Below, in pieces: positions 50,801-61,900 of a DNA stretch of 64,000 nucleotides. The stretch covers positions 10,194,361 through 10,258,360 of the forward strand of contig NC_090196.1 in the NCBI RefSeq assembly GCF_024679245.1. Direction: 5' to 3'. The stretch is from Pseudorasbora parva (Eukaryota > Chordata > Actinopteri > Cypriniformes > Gobionidae). The position numbers and the translations under genes are program-made. A model generated the notes under the pieces. It had not been told where the DNA came from and searched no databases. It worked only from the letters and a program-made list of their open reading frames with translations. Within the stretch, counting starts at the first letter, position 1. Every line of letters starts with the position of its first letter.

Positions 50801-50856
50801 TTCCTCTCCACAGCTGCTCTCTGTGTGTTGGGAGTAAATATTTATTGTAAGATTAT

Positions 50857-50955
<99 letters not shown>

Positions 50956-51181
50956 TTATTACTGGAACCAAAGGACAGGTAACTAGTGAAACTAATGAAA
51001 ACTCAACATAGTGTGTTAGTAAGATGTTGAACGACTTATGTCACAGTATGAAATGATTAAGGTATATAAAAACTCTAACCCTGGCTTCAGCTAGAATGTG
51101 GTCATGTTTTATTTCAAGAGCCATGCGTCTGCCCTCTTGGTAGTGGGGATCCTGTGAATCCAGTTTATGCTTGGTGGCCAT
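44868..51181 (-). CDS. Gene B: KDZ-superfamily transposase (17 coding exons, 875 aa)
   Basis: Exons, 5' to 3': 51181-51080, 50820-50694, 50432-50340, 50099-49892, 49646-49477, 49377-49279, 48944-48712, 48623-48445, 48371-48287, 48075-47731, 47535-47418, 47343-47252, 47146-47029, 46938-46822, 46379-46188, 45971-45819, 45064-44868. GT-AG sites and phases close to 2628 nt without an internal stop. Residues ~35-77 are basic with an AT-hook-like [13 protein letters not shown]. Residues ~150-215 hold a CxC2/B-box-like zinc cluster ([31 protein letters not shown]). The core follows: [20 protein letters not shown] (first Asp ~391), GTCGDSQW and [16 protein letters not shown] (second Asp ~505), then [20 protein letters not shown] (Glu ~564/565). 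Residues ~620-876 are charged, with probable coiled coils and an acidic tail. It should cut and join the element's ends in the nucleus. All expected catalytic residues are present. Confidence 0.9.
47555..47640. mobile_element. Possible short LINE-tail remnant
   Basis: CAATTCAATTTTATTTAATT followed by AACAACTTAAAGGGCTTTAA resembles the 3' tail seen on many fish retroelement remnants. It is short and lies inside an intron of gene B. Confidence 0.3.
50860..50951. repeat. (TA)n microsatellite in intron 1 of the gene B coding region
   Basis: About 92 bp of uninterrupted TA between coding exons 1 and 2. Confidence 0.95.
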
Positions 51182-52130
51182 TGCAACGTAGACAGATACA
51201 GACAGACTGACAAAGACGGATAAGACAGACAAGTAGACAAATGAAGACAGAGAGGAAATGTTAAGAAATAGATAAAACTAGAGAGAAAGATGGAGATATA
51301 GATAGTGAGAATATGAGAGATAGAAAAGATGAGAAGAGATGAAGGTTGGCTCTTAAAAGTGCCGTTGGTTTTTTTTTTAAATCAGGTGCAATAGTGGTGA
51401 TAATAGACAGGTGAAGTTGAAAAGGATCTGCAGGAAGAACATAAAATGTTAATTATGTAGATATGTTGATATAAGGTTTATAATGTTTACCCCAATAGTG
51501 AGAGAATCACATTTCCTTATAAATACTTAAGATAAACGGATATAATAAAAAAAATCACGGTTTTCCATGTCCTGTTCAACTGTTTAAAGGCGCGTAAAAG
51601 TCATTAAAAGGCGCGTAAAGGTCTTTAAAAGGCGCGTGACGTAAGTCTGGGGTTCCTCGCCCTAGATCTAAAGGCAACGTTATGTGCAGTAACGTGGTTA
51701 GGCCAACTAATAATGTTATTACTGGCACATTACAGTGATGTTGGTGAACCCCGATGAGTAGTCGAGATAAAATGACATCGTCTAACTTAGATAACTAGAA
51801 TTAGCTTATGTTGAAGTTAGCTAGCCATTTAGCAAATCTATTTTCACAAGTTTTTCTTTTCTTTTCTTATAATGAGGAAACCATTAGTCGGGCTTGCACT
51901 TCGTTGCACTAACATGTAAATCATGTGAGTCTAATGGCAAATAAAGCATCAATTATAACATTATAGCAAAAACATGATCATTAATTACGAGCCTCTCAGA
52001 CTCATAACTTACCTGGACAGTGGTTTGAGCGCAATGAGAGATCACAGAAGAAATCACCCAATGGCAACGCTGACTGGCTCCGTCTCCATAGCAGCGGATG
52101 ATAAGGCTCATGGGTAATGCTGGCGTCCAC
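51182..52130 (-). promoter_or_regulatory. TIR-borne promoter region, non-coding exon and 5' UTR intron of gene B
   Basis: Mirror copy of the gene A leader. The non-coding exon ends at 52013 (CCAG then GTAAGT), the intron runs from 52012 to 51428, and exon 2 starts at 51427 after the acceptor TTCTTCCTGCAG. It continues through the CT-rich leader to the ATG at 51181. Both genes therefore share the same upstream control sequence up to their start codons. Confidence 0.65.
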
Positions 52131-52668
52131 TAATTAATTACATTAAAACTTATTTATTTTAATCTAATTAATATCCAAAACGAATCCCCGTTCTTACAAT
52201 CGAAGAAGAAACAATAAACAAATATGGTCATAACGGTTGATGATAAGGCTCATGAGTACTGTAAGATTTACTGTAAGATTTGACAAACCAAGCCGATGGA
52301 AAAACGGCAACATTAAAATAGCAACATTTAGAAGCAAAAAACAAAACAAACAAACAGGATAAAATCTCCTGAATAAATGTTGAGTAATGTAGCGCTTAAA
52401 TTTTAAAAATGAATAAGAAATGAGAAAAAAAAAACCTGAAAAAAACAGCGTCTGTGCTATGCAGAACGAAAAACGTGGAGTATGCACGAATTGTACTTCC
52501 CATTGAAATACTTTAGATTAAAAATCGTGCGTAGTGACACGAAATGTTCTTCCCATTGAAATACATTAGATTAAAAATCGTGCGTAGTGACACGAAAAAA
52601 AAGGGAAATTCGTGTCCGTGAACACGAATCAATAGATTAAAGTTCGTGATTATGTCACGAACTGCCGT
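51191..52668 (-). repeat. Right terminal inverted repeat of the KDZ element
   Basis: About 1478 bp, the inverted copy of the left TIR. It stops at the same TATCTGTC phrase, 9 bp before the ATG of gene B at 51181. Splice donor and acceptor are kept in mirror position (exon end 52013, next exon start 51427). Differences from the left copy are few (one fewer GTCT unit near 51196, a shorter T-run near 52425, and ATGTTCTTCC where the left has CTGTTCTTCC). Confidence 0.93.
51583..51644. promoter_or_regulatory. CRE-like site plus three 21-bp repeats, right copy
   Basis: Inverted copy of the left block: TGACGTAA at 51637-51644 preceded by three GGCGCGT repeats with 21-bp spacing. Its retention in both TIRs fits a shared regulatory function for genes A and B. 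Confidence 0.5.
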
Positions 52669-52681
52669 GAGACTGGGTTGT

Positions 52682-52921
52682 NNNNNNNNNNNNNNNNNNN
52701 NNNNNNNNNNNNNNNNNNNNNNNNNNNNNNNNNNNNNNNNNNNNNNNNNNNNNNNNNNNNNNNNNNNNNNNNNNNNNNNNNNNNNNNNNNNNNNNNNNNN
52801 NNNNNNNNNNNNNNNNNNNNNNNNNNNNNNNNNNNNNNNNNNNNNNNNNNNNNNNNNNNNNNNNNNNNNNNNNNNNNNNNNNNNNNNNNNNNNNNNNNNN
52901 NNNNNNNNNNNNNNNNNNNNN
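52682..52921. other. Assembly gap, 240 N
   Basis: Runs of N begin 13 bp past the right TIR and end inside a satellite monomer, so the junction between transposon and satellite is unsequenced. The true length is unknown. Confidence 0.99.
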
Positions 52922-55900
52922 AAGGGCAGTCAAACTGCAAATAATCTGTCTATTCAAACATTTACATTGTATCCAATTTTCAAAAATTCGAAAAATCTTT
53001 CCTTTATAGGTTTTCTCATTCTGTCATTTAATATTTGTTTAGAGTGACCCCGACTATTACTGTATTTATGTACAAGTCATTTTACTGTATAGTTTTAGAG
53101 AAAAGTACAGTCGAATATGCCCCAAATATCCACGTGCATTCAAATACTTACACTGTCCCATTTTTTCCAAAATTCATAAACAATTTTGCTTCATAGGTTT
53201 TCTCATTCTGTCATTTGAAATTTGTTCAGAGTGACCATGAATATTACTGTATTTATTTACAAGTATTTTTACTGTATAGTTTTGGAGAAAAGTGCAGTCA
53301 AACTCTCCCCAAAATTCATTCAAGCACTTACAGTCCAGTTTTCAAAAATATCATAAAAATCTTTCCTTTATAGGTTTGCTCATTCTGTCCTTTGATATTT
53401 GTTCAGAGTGACCCTGACTATTACTGTATGTAGTAACAAGTCATTTTACTGTATAGTTTTGGAGAAAAGTACAGTCAAATTCGGCCCAAAATTCATTCAA
53501 GGACTTACAGTGTCCAATTTGCAAAAATTCATAAAAATCGTTTCTTTATAGGTTTGCCCATTCTGCCATTTGATATTTGTTCATGGGGACCCTGACTATT
53601 ACTGTATTTATTTACAAGCCAGTTTACTGTATATTTTTGGAGAAAAGGGCAGTCAAACTGCAAATAATCTGTCTATTCAAACATTTACATTGTATCCAAT
53701 TTTCAAAAATTCGAAAAATCTTTCCTTTATAGGTTTTCTCATTCTGTCATTTAATATTTGTTTAGAGTGACCCCGACTATTATTGTATTTATGTACAAGT
53801 CATTTTACTGTATAGTTTTAGAGAAAAGTACAGTCGAATATGCCCCAAATATCCACATGCATTTAAATACTTACACTGTCCCATTTTTTCCAAAATTCAT
53901 AAACAATTTTACTTCATAGGTTTTCTCATTCTGTCATTTGAAATTTGTTCAAAGTGACCCTGAATATTACTGTATTTATTTACAAGTATTTTTACTGTAT
54001 AGTTTTGGAGAAAAGAACAGTCAAACTTGCCCAAAAATCAAATTGAATTCAAACACTGTACATTTTTCAACAAAAAAACCATAACAATATTTTTTTTATA
54101 GGTTTGCTCATTCTGTCATTTGATATTTGTTCAGAGTGACACTGACTATTACTGTATTTATTTACAAGTAATTTTACTGTATAGTTTTGGAGAAAAGTAC
54201 AGTCAAATTCGCCCAAAAATTAATTCAAGCACTTGCACTCTCCAATTTTCAACAATCCATAAAACTCTTTCCTTTATAGGTTTGCTCGTTCTGTCATTTG
54301 AAATTTGTTCAGAGAGACCCTGACTATTACTGTATTTATTTACAATTCATTTTACTGTATAGTTTTGGAGAAAAGTGCAGTCAAATTCGCCCCAAAATTC
54401 ATTCAAACACTTACACTGTGTCCAATTTTCAAAAATTCATAAAAACATTTCCTTTATAGGTTTGCTCATTCAGTCATTTGATATTTCATTTAATTGTTCA
54501 TAGTTACCATGACAATTACTGTATTTATTCACAAGTCATTTTACTGTATAGTTTTGGAGAAAAGTACAGTCAAATTCGCCCCAAAAATTCATTGAAGCAC
54601 TTGCACTCTCCAATTTTCAACAATCCATAAAAATCTTTCCTTTATAGGTTTGCTCATTCTGTCATTGGATATTTGTTTAGAGTGACCCTGACTATTTTTG
54701 TATTTATGTGCACGTCATTTTACTGTATAATTGTAGAGAAAAGTACAGTCCAATTTGCCCCAAAATTCATTTAAGCAATTGCACTGTCCAATTTTCAAAA
54801 ATTCATAAAACTCTTTCCTTTATAGGTTTGCTCATTCTGTCATTTGATAATTGTTTAGAGTGACCCTGACTATTACTGTATTTATTAACAAGTCATTTTA
54901 CTGTATAGTTTTAGAGAAAAGTACAGTCGAATATGCCCCAAATATCAACGTGCATTCACAAACTTACACTGTCCCATTTTTTCAAAAATTCATAAACAAT
55001 TTACTTCATAGGTTTTCTCATTCTGTCATTTTAAATTTGTTCAGAGTGACCCTGAATATTACTGTATTTATTTACAAGTCATTTACTGTATAGTTTTAGA
55101 GAAAAGTACAATCGAATATGCCCCAAATATCAACGTGCATTCAAATACTTACACTGTCCCATTTTTTCCAAAATTCATAAACAATTTTGCTTCATAGGTT
55201 TTCTCATTCTGTCATTTGAAATTTGTTCAGAGTGACCATGAATATTACTGTATTTATTTACAAGTATTTTTACTGTATAGTTTTGGAGAAAAGTGCAGTC
55301 AAACTCTCCCCAAAATTCATTCAAGCACTTACAGTCCAATTTTCAAAAATATCATAAAAATCTTTCCTTTATAGGTTTGCTCATTCTGTCCTTTGATATT
55401 TGTTCAGAGTGACCCTGACTATTACTGTATGTAGTAACAAGTCATTTTACTGTATAGTTTTGGAGAAAAGTACAGTCAAATTCGGCCCAAAATTCATTCA
55501 AGGACTTACAGTGTCCAATTTGCAAAAATTCATAAAAATCGTTTCTTTATAGGTTTGCCCATTCTGCCATTTGATATTTGTTCATGGGGACCCTGACTAT
55601 TACTGTATTTATTTACAAGCCAGTTTACTGTATATTTTTGGAGAAAAGGGCAGTCAAACTGCAAATAATCTGTCTATTCAAACATTTACATTGTATCCAA
55701 TTTTCAAAAATTCGAAAAATCTTTCCTTTATAGGTTTTCTCATTCTGTCATTTAATATTTGTTTAGAGTGACCCCGACTATTATTGTATTTATGTACAAG
55801 TCATTTTACTGTATAGTTTTAGAGAAAAGTACAGTCGAATATGCCCCAAATATCCACAAGCATTTAAATACTTACACTGTCCCATTTTTTCCAAAATTCA

Positions 55901-58900
55901 TAAACAATTTTACTTCATAGGTTTTCTCATTCTGTCATTTGAAATTTGTTCAAAGTGACCCTGAATATTACTGTATTTATTTACAAGTATTTTTACTGTA
56001 TAGTTTTGGAGAAAAGAACAGTCAAACTTGCCCAAAAATCAAATTGAATTCAAACACTGTACATTTTTCAACAAAAAAACCATAACAATATTTTTTTTTA
56101 TAGGTTTGCTCATTCTGTCATTTGATATTTGTTCAGAGTGACACTGACTATTACTGTATTTATTTACAAGTAATTTTACTGTATAGTTTTGGAGAAAAGT
56201 ACAGTCAAATTCGCCCAAAAATTAATTCAAGCACTTGCACTCTCCAATTTTCAACAATCCATAAAACTCTTTCCTTTATAGGTTTGCTCGTTCTGTCATT
56301 TGAAATTTGTTCAGAGAGACCCTGACTATTACTGTATTTATTTACAATTCATTTTACTGTATAGTTTTGGAGAAAAGTGCAGTCAAATTCGCCCCAAAAT
56401 TCATTCAAACACTTACACTGTGTCCAATTTTCAAAAATTCATAAAAACCTTTCCTTTATAGGTTTGCTCATTCAGTCATTTGATATTTGTTCATAGTTAC
56501 CATGAAAATTACTGTATTTATTCACAAGTCATTTTACTGTATAGTTTTGGAGAAAAGTACAGTCAAATTCGCCCCAAAAATTCATTGAAGCACTTGCACT
56601 CTCCAATTTTCAACAATCCATAAAAATCTTTCCTTTATAGGTTTGCTCATTCTGTCATTGGATATTTGTTTAGAGTGACCCTGACTATTTTTGTATATAT
56701 GTGCACGTCATTTTACTGTATAATTGTAGAGAAAAGTACAGTCCAATTTGCCCCAAAATTCATTTAAGCAATTGCACTGTCCAATTTTCAAAAATTCATA
56801 AAAATCTTTCCTTTATAGGTTTGCTCATTCTGTCCTTTGATATTTGTTCAGAGTGACCCTGACTATTACTGTATTTATGTACAAGTCATTTTACTGTATA
56901 GTTTTAGAGAAAAGTACAGTCCAATTTGCCCCAAAATTCATTCAAGCACTTGCACTGTCCAATTTTCAACAATTAATAAAACTCTTTCCTTTATAGATTT
57001 GCTCATTCTGTCATTTGATCATGGTTTAGGGTGACCCTGACTATTACTGTATTTATTTACAAGTCATTTTACTGTATAGTTTTAGAGAAAAGTACAGTCG
57101 AATATGCCCCAAAAATCAACGTGCATTCACAAACTTAAACTGTCCCATTTTTTCAAAAATTCATAAACAATTTACTTCATAGGTTTTCTCATTCTGTCAT
57201 TTTAAATTTGTTCAGAGTGACCCTGAATATTACTGTATTTATTTACAAGTCATTTACTGTATAGTTTTAGAGAAAAGTACAGTCGAATATGCCCCAAATA
57301 TCAACGTGCATTCAAATACTTACACTGTCCCATTTTTTCCAAAATTCATAAACAATTTTGCTTCATAGGTTTTCTCATTCTGTCATTTGAAATTTGTTCA
57401 GAGTGACCATGAATATTACTGTATTTATTTACAAGTATTTTTACTGTATAGTTTTGGAGAAAAGTGCAGTCAAACTCTCCCCAAAATTCATTCAAGCACT
57501 TACAGTCCAATTTTCAAAAATATCATAAAAATCTTTCCTTTATAGGTTTGCTCATTCTGTCCTTTGATATTTGTTCAGAGTGACCCTGACTAATACTGTA
57601 TGTAGTAACAAGTCATTTTACTGTATAGTTTTGGAGAAAAGTACAGTCAAATTCGGCCCAAAATTCATTCAAGGACTTACAGTGTCCAATTTGCAAAAAT
57701 TCATAAAAATCGTTCCTTTATAGGTTTGCCCATTCTGCCATTTGATATTTGTTCATGGGGACCCTGACTGTTACTGTATTTATTTACAAGCCAGTTTACT
57801 GTATATTCTTGGAGAAAAGGTCAGTCAAACTGCAAATAATCTGTCTATTCAAACATTTACATTGTATCCAATTTTCAAAAATTCGAAAAATCTTTCCTTT
57901 ATAGGTTTTCTCATTCTGTCATTTAATATTTGTTTAGAGTGACCCCGACTATTACTGTATTTATGTACAAGTCATTTTACTGTATAGTTTTAGAGAAAAG
58001 TACAGTCGAATATGCCCCAAATATCAACGTGCATTCAAATACTTACACTGTCCCATTTTTTCCAAAATTCATAAACAATTTTGCTTCATAGGTTTTCTCA
58101 TTCTGTCATTTGAAATTTGTTCAGAGTGACCATGAATATTACTGTATTTATTTACAAGTATTTTTACTGTATAGTTTTGGAGAAAAGTGCAGTCAAACTC
58201 TCCCCAAAATTCATTCAAGCACTTACAGTCCAATTTTCAAAAATATCATAAAAATCTTTCCTTTATAGGTTTGCTCATTCTGTCCTTTGATATTTGTTCA
58301 GAGTGACCCTGACTATTACTGTATGTAGTAACAAGTCATTTTACTGTATAGTTTTGGAGAAAAGTACAGTCAAATTCGGCCCAAAATTCATTCAAGGACT
58401 TACAGTGTCCAATTTGCAAAAATTCATAAAAATCGTTTCTTTATAGGTTTGCCCATTCTGCCATTTGATATTTGTTCATGGGGACCCTGACTATTACTGT
58501 ATTTATTTACAAGCCAGTTTACTGTATATTTTTGGAGAAAAGGGCAGTCAAACTGCAAATAATCTGTCTATTCAAACATTTACATTGTATCCAATTTTCA
58601 AAAATTCGAAAAATCTTTCCTTTATAGGTTTTCTCATTCTGTCATTTAATATTTGTTTAGAGTGACCCCGACTATTACTGTATTTATGTACAAGTCATTT
58701 TACTGTATAGTTTTAGAGAAAAGTACAGTCGAATATGCCCCAAATATCCACGTGCATTCAAATACTTACACTGTCCCATTTTTTCCAAAATTCATAAACA
58801 ATTTTGCTTCATAGGTTTTCTCATTCTGTCATTTGAAATTTGTTCAGAGTGACCATGACTATTACTGTATTTATTTACAAGCCAGTTTACTGTATATTTT

Positions 58901-61900
58901 TGGAGAAAAGGGCAGTCAAACTGCAAATAATCTGTCTATTCAAACATTTACATTGTATCCAATTTTCAAAAATTCGAAAAATCTTTCCTTTATAGGTTTT
59001 CTCATTCTGTCATTTAATATTTGTTTAGAGTGACCCCGACTATTACTGTATTTATGTACAAGTCATTTTACTGTATAGTTTTAGAGAAAAATACAGTCGA
59101 ATATGCCCCAAATATCCACGTGCATTTAAATACTTACACTGTCCCATTTTTTCCAAAATTCATAAACAATTTTGGTTCATAGGTTTTCTCATTCTGTCAT
59201 TTGAAATTTGTTCAGAGTGACCATGAATATTACTGTATTTATTTACAAGTATTTTTACTGTATAGTTTTGGAGAAAAGTGCAGTCAAACTCTCCCCAAAA
59301 TTCATTCAAGCACTTACAGTCCAATTTTCAAAAATATCATAAAAATCTTTCCTTTATAGGTTTGCTCATTCTGTCCTTTGATATTTGTTCAGAATGACCC
59401 TGACTATTACTTTATGTAGTAACAAGTCATTTTACTGTATAGTTTTGGAGAAAAGTACAGTCAAATTCGGCCCAAAATTCATTCAAGGACTTACATTGTC
59501 CAATTTGCAAAAATTCATAAAAATCGTTCCTTTATAGGTTTGCCCATTCTGCCATTTGATATTTGTTCATGGGGACCCTGACTATTACTGTATTTATTTA
59601 CAAGCCAGTTTACTGTATATTTTTGGAGAAAAGGGCAGTCAAACTGCAAATAATCTGTCTATTCAAACATTTACATTGTATCCAATTTTCAAAAATTCGA
59701 AAAATCTTTCCTTTATAGGTTTTCTCATTCTGTCATTTAATATTTGTTTAGAGTGACCCCGACTATTACTGTATTTATGTACAAGTCATTTTACTGTATA
59801 GTTTTAGAGAAAAGTACAGTCGAATATGCCCCAAATATCCACGTGCATTCAAATACTTACACTGTCCCATTTTTTCCAAAATTCATAAACAATTTTGCTT
59901 CATAGGTTTTCTCATTCTGTCATTTGAAATTTGTTCAGAGTGACCATGAATATTACTGTATTTATTTACAAGTATTTTTACTGTATAGTTTTGGAGAAAA
60001 GTGCAGTCAAACTCTCCCCAAAATTCATTCAAGCACTTACAGTCCAGTTTTCAAAAATATCATAAAAATCTTTCCTTTATAGGTTTGCTCATTCTGTCCT
60101 TTGATATTTGTTCAGAGTGACCCTGACTATTACTGTATGTAGTAACAAGTCATTTTACTGTATAGTTTTGGAGAAAAGTACAGTCAAATTCGGCCCAAAA
60201 TTCATTCAAGGACTTACAGTGTCCAATTTGCAAAAATTCATAAAAATCGTTTCTTTATAGGTTTGCCCATTCTGCCATTTGATATTTGTTCATGGGGACC
60301 CTGACTATTACTGTATTTATTTACAAGCCAGTTTACTGTATATTTTTGGAGAAAAGGGCAGTCAAACTGCAAATAATCTGTCTATTCAAACATTTACATT
60401 GTATCCAATTTTCAAAAATTCGAAAAATCTTTCCTTTATAGGTTTTCTCATTCTGTCATTTAATATTTGTTTAGAGTGACCCCGACTATTATTGTATTTA
60501 TGTACAAGTCATTTTACTGTATAGTTTTAGAGAAAAGTACAGTCGAATATGCCCCAAATATCCACATGCATTTAAATACTTACACTGTCCCATTTTTTCC
60601 AAAATTCATAAACAATTTTACTTCATAGGTTTTCTCATTCTGTCATTTGAAATTTGTTCAAAGTGACCCTGAATATTACTGTATTTATTTACAAGTATTT
60701 TTACTGTATAGTTTTGGAGAAAAGAACAGTCAAACTTGCCCAAAAATCAAATTGAATTCAAACACTGTACATTTTTCAACAAAAAAACCATAACAATATT
60801 TTTTTTATAGGTTTGCTCATTCTGTCATTTGATATTTGTTCAGAGTGACACTGACTATTACTGTATTTATTTACAAGTAATTTTACTGTATAGTTTTGGA
60901 GAAAAGTACAGTCAAATTCGCCCAAAAATTAATTCAAGCACTTGCACTCTCCAATTTTCAACAATCCATAAAACTCTTTCCTTTATAGGTTTGCTCGTTC
61001 TGTCATTTGAAATTTGTTCAGAGAGACCCTGACTATTACTGTATTTATTTACAATTCATTTTACTGTATAGTTTTGGAGAAAAGTGCAGTCAAATTCGCC
61101 CCAAAATTCATTCAAACACTTACACTGTGTCCAATTTTCAAAAATTCATAAAAACATTTCCTTTATAGGTTTGCTCATTCAGTCATTTGATATTTCATTT
61201 AATTGTTCATAGTTACCATGACAATTACTGTATTTATTCACAAGTCATTTTACTGTATAGTTTTGGAGAAAAGTACAGTCAAATTCGCCCCAAAAATTCA
61301 TTGAAGCACTTGCACTCTCCAATTTTCAACAATCCATAAAAATCTTTCCTTTATAGGTTTGCTCATTCTGTCATTGGATATTTGTTTAGAGTGACCCTGA
61401 CTATTTTTGTATTTATGTGCACGTCATTTTACTGTATAATTGTAGAGAAAAGTACAGTCCAATTTGCCCCAAAATTCATTTAAGCAATTGCACTGTCCAA
61501 TTTTCAAAAATTCATAAAACTCTTTCCTTTATAGGTTTGCTCATTCTGTCATTTGATAATTGTTTAGAGTGACCCTGACTATTACTGTATTTATTAACAA
61601 GTCATTTTACTGTATAGTTTTAGAGAAAAGTACAGTCGAATATGCCCCAAATATCAACGTGCATTCACAAACTTACACTGTCCCATTTTTTCAAAAATTC
61701 ATAAACAATTTACTTCATAGGTTTTCTCATTCTGTCATTTTAAATTTGTTCAGAGTGACCCTGAATATTACTGTATTTATTTACAAGTCATTTACTGTAT
61801 AGTTTTAGAGAAAAGTACAATCGAATATGCCCCAAATATCAACGTGCATTCAAATACTTACACTGTCCCATTTTTTCCAAAATTCATAAACAATTTTGCT

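Larger units (their letters stand above)
29342..52668. mobile_element. ~23.3-kb two-gene KDZ-superfamily DNA transposon with ~1.48-kb TIRs
   Basis: Both ends carry the same sequence in opposite orientation, starting ACGGCAGTTCGTGACATAAT at 29342 (plus) and 52668 (minus). The inverted copies run inward to 30823 and 51191. Between them lie two convergent, intron-containing genes: gene A from the left TIR and the KDZ transposase gene B from the right TIR. Both reading frames close without stops when spliced. The TIRs differ at only a few positions I can see: an extra GTCT unit, a T-run length, one G/T and one C/A difference. This implies recent insertion or ongoing conversion. The outer left edge is slightly uncertain, because loosely similar letters continue outward on both sides. 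The target-site duplication cannot be read because an assembly gap begins 13 bp beyond the right end. The Zisupton branch of KDZ elements is known from fish; whether this large two-gene form has been described I cannot tell from here. Confidence 0.88.

Noticed and set aside
29342..52668. Host gene pair flanked by a segmental inverted duplication
   Set aside because: One protein has the KDZ transposase core with all three acidic residues, and the inverted repeats carry transposon-like tips. Not fully excluded without other copies.
29342..52668. Large viral-type element (Maverick/Polinton or herpesvirus fusion such as Teratorn)
   Set aside because: No DNA polymerase, capsid, protease or packaging ATPase frames are present. 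The only large genes are the KDZ transposase, its partner and a LINE.
52646..53047. Frames running through the gap
   Set aside because: They consist mainly of unknown bases.
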